The notes under the pieces were generated by a model, which saw only the letters and a program-made list of their open reading frames with translations, was not told the origin of the DNA and did no database searches. Position numbers and translations under genes: made by a program. A DNA stretch of 64,000 nucleotides. Origin: Pedobacter rhodius. GTDB taxonomy: Bacteria > Bacteroidota > Bacteroidia > Sphingobacteriales > Sphingobacteriaceae. The DNA is taken from assembly GCF_027213645.1 (NCBI RefSeq), contig NZ_JAPWGL010000003.1:744001-808000 (forward strand), in the 5' to 3' direction. Below, in pieces: positions 26,741-34,958 of the stretch (positions are counted from its first letter, which is position 1; every line of letters begins with the position of its first letter).

Positions 26741-27899
26741 GTTGAATTTCAGGCAAAATATTTATTAGAAAATGTTTCAGGCTGGTTATTGTAATCTCGT
26801 TTGATGATGCATAGGTTTCACTATTCGGTGTGATAATATATTTGTATTTAGGTTCTAAATCCTGTGTGCAATTTATAAAACCTTTCGAAACTGTAGGTGC
26901 ATTTGATAACTTGATTTCAATACAAGCCAGTGGTGTTATTCCTTGTACCAAAACTAAATCGCATTCTGCTCCGGTTTGGGTGCGGTAGAAAAAAAGTTCG
27001 GTTTGTTTCGTTTTAAGTTGATAAATCTGCTCAATTACGTAGCCTTCCCAGGATGCGCCTATAGCCGGATGGCCAAATAAATCGTTATAAGCTGAGATAT
27101 TTAACAATCGATGTAAGATTCCGGTATCGCGAATGTAGATTTTTGGCGATTTTATAAGGCGTTTTTTTGCATTAACAAACCAGGGTTGTAACCTTCTGAT
27201 TAAATAACCGCCTTCTAAAAAGTCTAAGTATCTGTTAACAGTTGGTGCACTTACGCCAAGCGATCTTGCAAAGGATTCTGCATTAAATAAATTTCCATTT
27301 GTATGGGCAAGCATACTCCAAAAGTTTCTTAATAATGTTGCAGCTAAATCTACTCCAAACATTTTCGCTAAATCTCTTTCTACATAACTCACAATAAAAT
27401 CATCGATCCATTCTTTACTCAAATCATCATTTTCTGATAAAAGTGATTCGGGAAACCCGCCCCGAAACCAGTGCTGTTCATAGGTTATGGTATCAGGAAG
27501 CTCTGTTAATCCGATAGGACTTAGTTCGTTATATGAAATCCTGCCCGCTAATGTTTCAGAAACTCCTTTAACTAATTCAGGCGATGCAGAGCCTAAGAGT
27601 ATAAATCTTGCAGGTGTTCGTTTTGCATCTATAAGTGGGCGTAACAATGAAAATAATTCGGGAAGCAATTGTACCTCATCAATAATTACCGTTTGATTTT
27701 GCAGGTTTTCCAAAAAAGTATAAGCATCTTGTAACTTGGCAATATCTCTGGGATTTTCCATATCCAGATAGATATAATCATTTTCAAGTTGTTTTGCCAA
27801 AGTCGTTTTGCCTACTTGCCTGGGTCCTAAAATGGCTACGGCCGGCGATCTTTTTAGTCGTTCTTTTAATTGCTTCCCTAATTTTCTAATGATGATCAT
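26736..27899 (-). CDS. AAA_14/DUF4143 ATPase (STAND-like, possibly accessory/defence)
   Basis: 387 residues from the ATG at 27899; a TTG six bases further upstream is less likely. The P-loop GPRQVGKTTLAKQL and Walker B region TVIIDEVQLLPELF belong to AAA_14. A winged-helix middle (FARSLGVSAPTVNRYLDFLEGGYLI) follows. The DUF4143 C-terminus carries a nuclease-like GAECDLVL...IEIKLS motif with D and E-x-K spaced as in PDDEXK folds. Members are abundant in accessory genomes and their function is not settled. A palindrome just upstream (27920-27954) may be its operator. Confidence 0.88.
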   Translation of the reverse strand: MIIIRKLGKQLKERLKRSPAVAILGPRQVGKTTLAKQLENDYIYLDMENPRDIAKLQDAYTFLENLQNQTVIIDEVQLLPELFSLLRPLIDAKRTPARFILLGSASPELVKGVSETLAGRISYNELSPIGLTELPDTITYEQHWFRGGFPESLLSENDDLSKEWIDDFIVSYVERDLAKMFGVDLAATLLRNFWSMLAHTNGNLFNAESFARSLGVSAPTVNRYLDFLEGGYLIRRLQPWFVNAKKRLIKSPKIYIRDTGILHRLLNISAYNDLFGHPAIGASWEGYVIEQIYQLKTKQTELFFYRTQTGAECDLVLVQGITPLACIEIKLSNAPTVSKGFINCTQDLEPKYKYIITPNSETYASSNEITITSLKHFLINILPEIQQ

Positions 27900-27919
27900 A
27901 GACAAATATAATAATTAAC

Positions 27920-27954
27920 CTAGTAAATCAAAAATTCAACTTCTGATTTACTAG
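27920..27954. promoter_or_regulatory. 11-bp perfect inverted repeat upstream of the DUF4143 ATPase
   Basis: CTAGTAAATCA at 27920-27930 faces TGATTTACTAG at 27944-27954 with a 13-base spacer, 21 bases before the ATPase start codon. The position fits an operator or a 5' UTR hairpin. There is no direct evidence for a binding protein. Confidence 0.5.
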
Positions 27955-28173
27955 CTTGATATTCGTTTAAATCAAAACAGAACAATATTGATTGTTGTCT
28001 ATTTCTCGCTAATCTTTCGTAAAAATATTGAGAAAATAAAAAAATGCGGTGAATAATTAGATTGCTTTTGCCATATTGCTCATCTGTTGTTCCCAAATAA
28101 TCCCTATTGGAGATAACATTCTTTACTTTCTCCTGTTTAGTATTTATAGCCTAAACCGTATATTTGGTAACCG

Positions 28174-30219
28174 ATGAAATTTAAAATTACTTCAGCATAT
28201 AAACCAACAGGCGATCAGCCAAGTGCAATAAAACAACTTGTAGATGGTGTAAATGCAAATGAACATTATCAAACCTTATTAGGTGTTACGGGGTCTGGAA
28301 AAACATTTACAGTCGCAAATGTTATCGAGCAGACGCAAAAGCCGACGCTCATCTTAAGCCATAACAAGACATTGGCGGCACAGTTATATGGCGAATTCAA
28401 AAACTTCTTTCCCGAGAATTCGGTTAATTATTTCGTTTCGTACTATGATTATTACCAGCCAGAAGCATTTATTGCTTCAAGCAATACTTATATTGAAAAA
28501 GATTTAAGCATTAACGAAGAAATTGAGAAACTTCGTTTACGCACCACGTCCTCGTTAATGAGCGGACGACGGGATATCATTGTGGTTTCGTCGATTTCCT
28601 GTATTTATGGTATGGGAAACCCTGAAGATTTTTCGAGGATGGTTTTCCGCTTTGGGGTGGGACTAAGGATTTCGAGGAATGCTTTTCTGCACAGCCTGGT
28701 CGAGATTTTATATTCAAGGACAACCACAGAATTTAAACGCGGAACATTCCGGGTTAAGGGGGATACAGTAGATATTTACCCGGCATATTTGGATCATGCC
28801 TACCGGATTTCTTTCTTTGGCGATGACATTGAGGAACTTTCTGCAATTGACCCGGTTTCAGGTAAAACGCTTGAAAAGCTTGAAGATATGGCGATTTACC
28901 CGGCCAATCTTTTCGTTACGCCGAAAGATAGATTTAACCAGTCCATCTGGGGAATTCAGGAAGAACTGGAGATTCGCAAGAATCAACTCATTGCAGACAG
29001 GCATTTGCTGGAAGCAAAGCGCCTTGAAGAAAGAACAAACTTTGATATCGAAATGATGAAGGAATTGGGGTATTGTTCAGGTATTGAAAATTATTCCCGG
29101 TTCTTTGACGGCCGTTCGCCAGGTATGCGCCCTTTCTGTTTACTGGATTATTTTCCGGATGACTATTTAATGGTTATCGATGAAAGCCACGTTACGGTTC
29201 CCCAGATCAGGGCAATGTATGGTGGTGACAGATCGCGTAAATTATCCTTGGTTGAATATGGTTTCCGCTTACCTGCAGCTTTAGATAACCGCCCTTTAAA
29301 TTTTACGGAGTTTGAAGCACTGGCGCCGCAAACGATTTATGTGAGTGCAACACCGGCAGAATATGAACTGGAAAAATCAGAAGGTGTTGTTGTGGAGCAG
29401 GTGATTCGGCCTACGGGATTATTAGATCCGGTTATCGAAATCAGGCCTGCAATTAATCAGGTAGATGATTTGTTAGATGAAATCGATATTACGATAAAGC
29501 AAGGCGGACGAATTCTGGTGACCACTTTAACCAAACGCATGGCCGAAGAATTAACTAAATATCTGGATAGGTTAAACATCAAAACCCGGTACATCCACTC
29601 TGAAATTAAAACCTTAGAGCGCGTTGAAATATTAAGAGGCTTACGCTTAGGTGAATTCGATGTTTTAGTTGGTATTAACTTATTGCGTGAAGGGCTGGAT
29701 TTACCGGAAGTAACTTTAGTCGCTATTTTAGATGCCGATAAAGAAGGTTTCCTGCGTTCAGAAAAATCGTTGATTCAAACTATTGGACGTGCAGCAAGGA
29801 ATGATAAAGGGCGGGTAATTATGTATGCTGATGGCATTACCGATAGTATGGAGAAAACAATTTCTGAAACCAATCGCCGCCGCGATATACAGATTGCCTA
29901 TAACCTCGAACATGGTATAACACCGTTAACCGTGGGTAAATCCCGCGAAGCGATTTTAGAACAAACTTCAGTACTCGATTTTTCTCAAAAGGCAAGCGAT
30001 AATAAAGCCAGGGCTTATGTAGAGAATGCGGAAATCAGCATTGCAGCAGATCCGATTGTACAATATATGGGTAAGGGCGAACTGCAAAAAGCAATTGATA
30101 ATACCCGGAAAGACATGCAGAAAGCGGCTAAAGACATGGATTTCTTACAGGCAGCTAAACTACGTGATGAAATGTTTGCGCTGGAAAAAATGTTTAACGA
30201 GAAATTTGGAAAACAATAA
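28174..30219 (+). CDS. uvrB: UvrABC system protein B (excinuclease subunit B)
   Basis: 681 residues, the expected length. The Walker A motif GVTGSGKT lies at 37-44. The beta-hairpin region YYDYYQPEAFI for damage verification, VIDESHVTVPQ, the helicase motifs LVTTLTKRMAEELT and QTIGRAARN, and the C-terminal UVR coiled coil (MQKAAKDMDFLQAAKLRDEM) are all present. UvrB verifies DNA damage with UvrA and recruits UvrC for nucleotide excision repair. The gene has its own roughly 270-base upstream region and is complete. Confidence 0.98.
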   Translation: MKFKITSAYKPTGDQPSAIKQLVDGVNANEHYQTLLGVTGSGKTFTVANVIEQTQKPTLILSHNKTLAAQLYGEFKNFFPENSVNYFVSYYDYYQPEAFIASSNTYIEKDLSINEEIEKLRLRTTSSLMSGRRDIIVVSSISCIYGMGNPEDFSRMVFRFGVGLRISRNAFLHSLVEILYSRTTTEFKRGTFRVKGDTVDIYPAYLDHAYRISFFGDDIEELSAIDPVSGKTLEKLEDMAIYPANLFVTPKDRFNQSIWGIQEELEIRKNQLIADRHLLEAKRLEERTNFDIEMMKELGYCSGIENYSRFFDGRSPGMRPFCLLDYFPDDYLMVIDESHVTVPQIRAMYGGDRSRKLSLVEYGFRLPAALDNRPLNFTEFEALAPQTIYVSATPAEYELEKSEGVVVEQVIRPTGLLDPVIEIRPAINQVDDLLDEIDITIKQGGRILVTTLTKRMAEELTKYLDRLNIKTRYIHSEIKTLERVEILRGLRLGEFDVLVGINLLREGLDLPEVTLVAILDADKEGFLRSEKSLIQTIGRAARNDKGRVIMYADGITDSMEKTISETNRRRDIQIAYNLEHGITPLTVGKSREAILEQTSVLDFSQKASDNKARAYVENAEISIAADPIVQYMGKGELQKAIDNTRKDMQKAAKDMDFLQAAKLRDEMFALEKMFNEKFGKQ

Positions 30220-30281
30220 TAAACGAAGGTGGATTTATCGGATATGGAAACAGCCCTTCCATAAATCTTAAAAAAATAAAT

Positions 30282-31565
30282 ATGAAACCTCTGAAAGTCT
30301 TTTTCTATTTCATCGCAATCTTAATTGCAAAAAATGTTTCCGCTCAAAGCATTTCCTTACCGCTTGCAGGCAACGCATATAGTTCCCGACATGCAGATAA
30401 TGGAAAAACCATCACAAATAAAGGCCTTGTAAACTGGAATGACCCAAAAGAATATTTCACAGCTTACATCAGGATTTCTAAACCGAGTTCCCTGATTATT
30501 TCTATTGATGAAAAACCTGTATTGGAAGGGCAAGCGACTTTAGAATTTTCAATAAATAAACAATCGAAAAAAGTTACTTTTAATGAGGATAAAGCTTTCA
30601 ACAGTACAATTGGCGAATGGCAGATTAAGGATACCGGCTACGTTTCGATTCAAATAAAAGCCATTAGCAAGACTAAGAACTATTTTCCTTCGATTAACAG
30701 TTTAAACATTTCCGGTTCTGTTTTAGAAGGTAAAACCGCTTATGTCAAAAACAATGATGGTAACTTTTTCCATTGGGGCAGAAGAGGCCCATCCGTACAT
30801 TTAAATTACCAGCAGCCTGAAAATGTAAATGCAGAATGGTTTTATAATGAAGTGACCGTTCCCGCTGGCGAAGATTTATTAGGCTCTTATTTTATGGCCA
30901 ATGGTTTTGGCGAAGGGTATTTCGGAATGCAGGTAAACGGACCGAATGAAAGGCATATTCTTTTTTCAGTTTGGAGCCCGTTTAATACGGATGATCCGAA
31001 AAGCATTCCTGAATCACATAAAATTAAAATGCTTAAGAAAGGTGAAAAGGTACACACAGGGGAATTTGGGAATGAAGGTTCGGGCGGGCAGAGTTATTTA
31101 AATTTTCCCTGGAAAGCGGGAAATACTTATAAATTTTTATTGCATGGTACGCCTTCATCAGATAGCACAACAACTTACACAGCTTACTTTTTCGCACCTG
31201 AGTTAGGTAAATGGCAACTTATCGCGAGTTTTAAACGCCCTCAAACGCAAACCTATCTAAAAAGATTTCATTCTTTTTTAGAGAATTTTATTCCGGAGCA
31301 GGGTGATAGAACAAGAAGTGTTTCTTTTAATAATCAATGGATTTGTGATGATAAGGGGAACTGGAAGGAATTGAACTCGGCCAGGTTTACAACTGATAAT
31401 ACCGGGAACAAAGGCTACAGAATGGATTTTTCAGGAGGTGAAAGAAATAATGCGTTCTACCTGAAGAATTGCGGATTCTTTAATCATTATACCAATCCAA
31501 AAACTATTTTTGTAAGAAAACTGACGGGCAATAAACCAGAAATAGATTTTACTAAATTGCCTTAA
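30282..31565 (+). CDS. DUF5077/DUF3472 domain exported protein
   Basis: 427 residues with a signal peptide (MKPLKVFFYFIAILIAKNVSAQ). The N-terminal part (about 25-150) fits DUF5077, a carbohydrate-binding-like beta module. The rest, with GRRGPSVHLNYQQPENVNAEWFYNEV and MANGFGEGYFGMQVNGPNERHILFSVWSP, is the DUF3472 region. Members are secreted proteins thought to bind or act on glycans. No catalytic activity has been firmly assigned. It lies 8 bases before the YwbE-like gene. Confidence 0.85.
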   Translation: MKPLKVFFYFIAILIAKNVSAQSISLPLAGNAYSSRHADNGKTITNKGLVNWNDPKEYFTAYIRISKPSSLIISIDEKPVLEGQATLEFSINKQSKKVTFNEDKAFNSTIGEWQIKDTGYVSIQIKAISKTKNYFPSINSLNISGSVLEGKTAYVKNNDGNFFHWGRRGPSVHLNYQQPENVNAEWFYNEVTVPAGEDLLGSYFMANGFGEGYFGMQVNGPNERHILFSVWSPFNTDDPKSIPESHKIKMLKKGEKVHTGEFGNEGSGGQSYLNFPWKAGNTYKFLLHGTPSSDSTTTYTAYFFAPELGKWQLIASFKRPQTQTYLKRFHSFLENFIPEQGDRTRSVSFNNQWICDDKGNWKELNSARFTTDNTGNKGYRMDFSGGERNNAFYLKNCGFFNHYTNPKTIFVRKLTGNKPEIDFTKLP

Positions 31566-31572
31566 AATAAAT

Positions 31573-31770
31573 ATGGACGGACAAAACAGGAAAGATATTT
31601 ATCCGGGGTTAGAAGTTGGGATAATCCTAAAAAAAGATCAGCGAAGTGGAAATGTTACTTACGGAATTGTTAAAGACTTATTAACTTCGTCTTCATTTCT
31701 ATCCAGAGGAATAAAGGTAAGGCTGGATGACGGACAAATCGGAAGGGTTTGTGAAATCGTTGAAGATTAA
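31573..31770 (+). CDS. ywbE: YwbE family small protein
   Basis: 65 residues, the full family length. The sequence RKDIYPGLEVGIILKKDQRSGNVTYGIVKDLLTSSSFLSRGIKVRLDDGQIGRV is the YwbE/UPF signature. The function is unknown; the short beta-barrel shape suggests a nucleic-acid or ribosome-related role, which is inference. It follows the DUF3472 gene by 8 bases and is probably cotranscribed with it. Confidence 0.9.
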   Translation: MDGQNRKDIYPGLEVGIILKKDQRSGNVTYGIVKDLLTSSSFLSRGIKVRLDDGQIGRVCEIVED

Positions 31771-31831
31771 TAATTTGTAATCAAATTGCAATTAATCCGT
31801 TAAAAAGTAACAAAATAAATTTCACTACGTC

Positions 31832-31839
31832 TATATTTG
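31832..31839 (+). promoter_or_regulatory. Probable -7 promoter box (TAnnTTTG)
   Basis: TATATTTG lies 17 bases before the DUF4834 start codon and matches the Bacteroidota -7 consensus. The -33 region is poor, so confidence is limited. Confidence 0.45.
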
Positions 31840-31856
31840 TAACAAATAGTAAAAGA

Positions 31857-32105
31857 ATGCCATTAATTAAATTCATTTTTATAGCCATTTTGGTACTTTG
31901 GGTAATCAGAATATTGATTCGTCTTTTGCTGCCAATGCTTTTCAATAATCTTGCAAGCAAAATGCAGCAGCAAGCAAGCGGACAACCTCAACAACCTAAG
32001 AGAAAACCTGAAGGTTCTATTTCCATCGATTACATGCCGCCAAAACCTGATCAGGGCAAAACGGATAAACTCGGTGATTTTGTAGATTACGAAGAAGTTA
32101 AATAA
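31857..32105 (+). CDS. DUF4834 family small membrane protein
   Basis: 82 residues. One hydrophobic segment (about 5-27, IKFIFIAILVLWVIRILIRL) is followed by a Gln/Pro-rich stretch and the conserved end GSISIDYMPPK...KLGDFVDYEEVK, which is typical of DUF4834, a family of small membrane-anchored proteins restricted to Bacteroidota. Its role is unknown. It is terminated directly by the hairpin at 32112-32138. Confidence 0.85.
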   Translation: MPLIKFIFIAILVLWVIRILIRLLLPMLFNNLASKMQQQASGQPQQPKRKPEGSISIDYMPPKPDQGKTDKLGDFVDYEEVK

Positions 32106-32111
32106 TTTAAG

Positions 32112-32138
32112 GTCCTGAATTTAATTCAGGACTTTTTT
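32112..32138 (+). terminator. Rho-independent terminator after the DUF4834 gene
   Basis: GTCCTGAATT and AATTCAGGAC form a perfect stem (loop of about one or two bases), followed by six T. It ends the plus-strand transcript. Confidence 0.85.
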
Positions 32139-32172
32139 GTTAAAGGGCGTTGTTGTGAGGAGAATTTCAAAA

Positions 32173-32290
32173 GTCGTCATTCTCGCGTATGCGGGAATCT
32201 TAATACTCAGGCCATAATAGCATACAAGTTTTTGCAAACTTAACTTATTCCACAAGTCGTCATTGCGAGGAGGAACGACGAAGCAATCTT
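32173..32290. repeat. REP-like dispersed repeats (two GTCGTCATT units)
   Basis: GTCGTCATTCTCGCG...GCGGGAATCTT begins at 32173, and GTCGTCATTGCGAGG...GAAGCAATCTT follows at about 32256-32290. Both belong to the same dispersed family as the units at 4.4, 48.9 and 55.4-56.0 kb. No gene lies between 32106 and 32380. Confidence 0.7.
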
Positions 32291-32380
32291 ACTACTATGG
32301 GTTTAAATAGCGACCACATTAGGACTTCTCCGTATCCTGCTTTCGATAGCTATCGGATGAGGATGTTGGATAAAATTAAT

Positions 32381-33307
32381 CTAAACCCTTAAACTCAGAA
32401 TATCATGAAATGCTTCCTCCATTTGACCATATTGAAACTTAAATCCTGAATCCAATAATATTGCCGGTTTTACCCACCTGCTTTTTAAAATAAGCTCTGT
32501 TTCGGTACCAATAATTTTTGCACCGATTTCTAACAACCAGGCCGGAGCCGGTAAACCAAAGGGCATTCCGTAAGCTGTTCTTAAAATTTTCATCATTTCA
32601 GTATTTTTAACAGCATTTGGTGCGGTACAATTTACAGCACCTTCAATTTCTGTATGATCGGTTAACCATTCTATACTTTGCGCCGCATCCTGCTCATGTA
32701 TCCAGCTCACATATTGTTCTCCATCGCCTTGCTTGCCGCCCATTCCAACTTTAACCAGATTCAAAAGCCTTGGAAATGCGCCGTCGTTTCTACCCATAAC
32801 GATTCCCATCCTCAATGCAATTTTTCTTGTTTTTGGATTAGTTGTCTCAAAAAATGTTTTCTCCCAGATCTGACAAACATCAATAGAAAAACCATATCCC
32901 ACAGCGCCGGTTAATTCATCCTGAGGTTTGTCTTCGGCATGGCGATAAATAGTTGCAGAGGTAATATTAATAAAAAGCTTTGGCGGATTATCCAGCCGTT
33001 CTAAAATGTTGTTTAAAAGTTTAGTCGGCAAAACCCTGGAATTAATAATTTCCTCTTTGTTCTTTTTTGTGTAACGACAGTTTACGTTCTTGCCGCAAAG
33101 GTTAACCCACAAATCTGCATCGCCGATGTTTTCAACCCATCTGTCTTCGGTCTTTCCATCCCAAACCAGCGATTTTATGTTTCCTTCATCAGCCCTGGCT
33201 TTTCTGGCCAGGATAATAATTTCATCAGCTATGCTGCTAAAATGTTTTGCTAAAACACTTCCAAGGTAGCCGTTGCCACCGGCGAGTATTATTTTCTTGT
33301 ATTTCAT
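32381..33307 (-). CDS. TIGR01777 family NAD(P)-dependent epimerase-like oxidoreductase
   Basis: 308 residues. The Rossmann motif is GGNGYLGSVLAKHF near the N-terminus, and WVNLCGKNVNCRYTKKNKEEIINSR is the signature of the YfcH/TIGR01777 family. The C-terminal segment QYVSWIHEQDAAQSIEWLT is also conserved. Substrates are unknown; some members accompany cell-division or photosynthesis genes in other lineages. It sits one base downstream of the DCC-type gene, which suggests a two-gene operon. Confidence 0.9.
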   Translation of the reverse strand: MKYKKIILAGGNGYLGSVLAKHFSSIADEIIILARKARADEGNIKSLVWDGKTEDRWVENIGDADLWVNLCGKNVNCRYTKKNKEEIINSRVLPTKLLNNILERLDNPPKLFINITSATIYRHAEDKPQDELTGAVGYGFSIDVCQIWEKTFFETTNPKTRKIALRMGIVMGRNDGAFPRLLNLVKVGMGGKQGDGEQYVSWIHEQDAAQSIEWLTDHTEIEGAVNCTAPNAVKNTEMMKILRTAYGMPFGLPAPAWLLEIGAKIIGTETELILKSRWVKPAILLDSGFKFQYGQMEEAFHDILSLRV

Positions 33308-33309
33308 AA

Positions 33310-34125
33310 CTATAAACTAAAGATTAAACCTAAAACAATTAAGCGGTATAGCACCCAGGCAATACTCATTACCAAGCCTAAATTTAAAATTTTACTCCGG
33401 CGCAGATGCTCCAAAAGCATTAATCCCGCGACCATTAAAAAGTATAAAATGTAAAATATAGCCGGAACTGGCAGCCATTTAATTAAAACTAATGGAACAA
33501 TCAATAATAGAGCGCCTGCAAAAGAGATGGTCATCATGTTGCCTAAATATTCCCAGCGTTTCTCTCTTTTATAAAAACTAATTATGATGCCTTGAAAAAA
33601 TATTTGCCCGCCACAGATTAAATATTCCCTGTAAGGATTTCCCAACGGAACAAAATCAATTAACAGATGTGCATAGCCTGTTAAAATGTATGCCGTTAAC
33701 AACCAAGTAAGTAATAAGTACGCAATCCGGTATTTGATTTTAAAATCAGGTTGAATGGTGCTTCCCTTTACTGCGACAGGAATGATTACCTTTCTGTTGT
33801 AGGAGATAAAAGCATAAACTTTCTTCATCAGCCATATAAACGGTGCAAATGTGAATAAGGGTTTAAAAAAAGGCATTGCATTTCCAATGATTTTAAACAG
33901 GCTATTTATGCCATAAATTACTTCACCATTTTCAGTATTAACTAAGGCAATTTCATTAGCGGCTCGTTTCTTATCAATAAGCGGGCAAATATGTTCTGGT
34001 ATACTTTGATAAGCTGACCGGCCATTTTCAGGCAACATATTAAATTTTGTAAATGCTTTTGTGTAAGCGTGACACATCGGACAATCTTCATCGAAAAGTA
34101 TTACATGATTGGCTAGCGTTTTCAT
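33310..34125 (-). CDS. DCC family thiol-disulfide oxidoreductase-like membrane protein (DUF393)
   Basis: 271 residues. The N-terminal DUF393/DCC domain has FDEDCPMCHAYTKAF with a CxxC (C15 and C18 region), named for this thioredoxin-like motif. The C-terminal half has about four membrane segments, so a redox domain is joined to a membrane part. Redox activity is suggested by the CxxC but not shown. It overlaps closely with the TIGR01777 gene, which begins two bases after its stop; a joint role is plausible and unproven. Confidence 0.85.
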   Translation of the reverse strand: MKTLANHVILFDEDCPMCHAYTKAFTKFNMLPENGRSAYQSIPEHICPLIDKKRAANEIALVNTENGEVIYGINSLFKIIGNAMPFFKPLFTFAPFIWLMKKVYAFISYNRKVIIPVAVKGSTIQPDFKIKYRIAYLLLTWLLTAYILTGYAHLLIDFVPLGNPYREYLICGGQIFFQGIIISFYKREKRWEYLGNMMTISFAGALLLIVPLVLIKWLPVPAIFYILYFLMVAGLMLLEHLRRSKILNLGLVMSIAWVLYRLIVLGLIFSL

Positions 34126-34237
34126 ACTATTTAATTTTTTAGAATTTTCAGTAAAAATTGAAAGTTTGGGTTAAAAAATAAAGCCAAACGCGGCCTTAAA
34201 TTTACATCAGCCACGCCGTTAAATGGCGGGCTTGCTA

Positions 34238-34747
34238 CTAAGCCTTAAACACCTTCAATATCGAACCCCAAAACCAGCTTTCTTCGGCTTTTAACATCGT
34301 TTCTATGGTTTTATCTGCGTTTTTTGCAAGCTTATTAATATCTGCAACCGACTTCTGAAAGGTCTTAAATTCAATATCCTTTTCATCGCCGGTAACGTAA
34401 GATAGTTCGCCAAGAATTTTTAAAACAGGCTCTAACTCACGTTTTTTACGTTCTTTAGCAACCTGACGGGCAATATTCCAAACATCCTTATCTGCAAAAA
34501 AGTATTCTTTACGCTCGCCGGCTTTATGTTGCTTTTCAATTAATCCCCATCCAATTAAATCGCGAAGCGTCATGTTTGCATTACCTCTTGAAATGCTCAG
34601 CTGCTCCATAATTTCTTCAGTGGTAAGGGCTTCTGCAGAAATTAACAACAGCGCATGAACCTGTGCCATGGTCCGGTTTATGCCCCACTCAGAACCTAAT
34701 TTTCCCCAGGCTTCAATAAATTTTAATTTTCCTTCTGCCAATTCCAT
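34238..34747 (-). CDS. GbsR/MarR-like transcriptional regulator
   Basis: 169 residues from the ATG at 34747. A TTG two codons earlier is possible, but the ATG gives MELAEGKLKFIEAWGKLGSEWGINRTMAQVHALLLIS, the usual GbsR-type start. A winged helix follows (TTEEIMEQLSISRGNANMTLRDLIGWGLIEK), with the tail typical of this group. In Bacilli GbsR responds to choline; here the target is unknown, possibly the adjacent DCC/TIGR01777 genes on the same strand. Confidence 0.88.
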   Translation of the reverse strand: MELAEGKLKFIEAWGKLGSEWGINRTMAQVHALLLISAEALTTEEIMEQLSISRGNANMTLRDLIGWGLIEKQHKAGERKEYFFADKDVWNIARQVAKERKKRELEPVLKILGELSYVTGDEKDIEFKTFQKSVADINKLAKNADKTIETMLKAEESWFWGSILKVFKA

Positions 34748-34958
34748 GAACAAATATAATTATTTTTCTAAACTTTCAAAAATTATTGAAACTTTATTTT
34801 TTTTGAAATGATTTTTTTAAAAAACAAATCGTAAACTGCATAAGCAGACACTGTTTTTTTGTATTATTATTTTTTAATGTAAAGGCATTCAATTTATTCC
34901 TTTAATATACCGTTCAAATTTTTATTTTTGACGTTCGTTTAAACTTAAACAAACCTTA

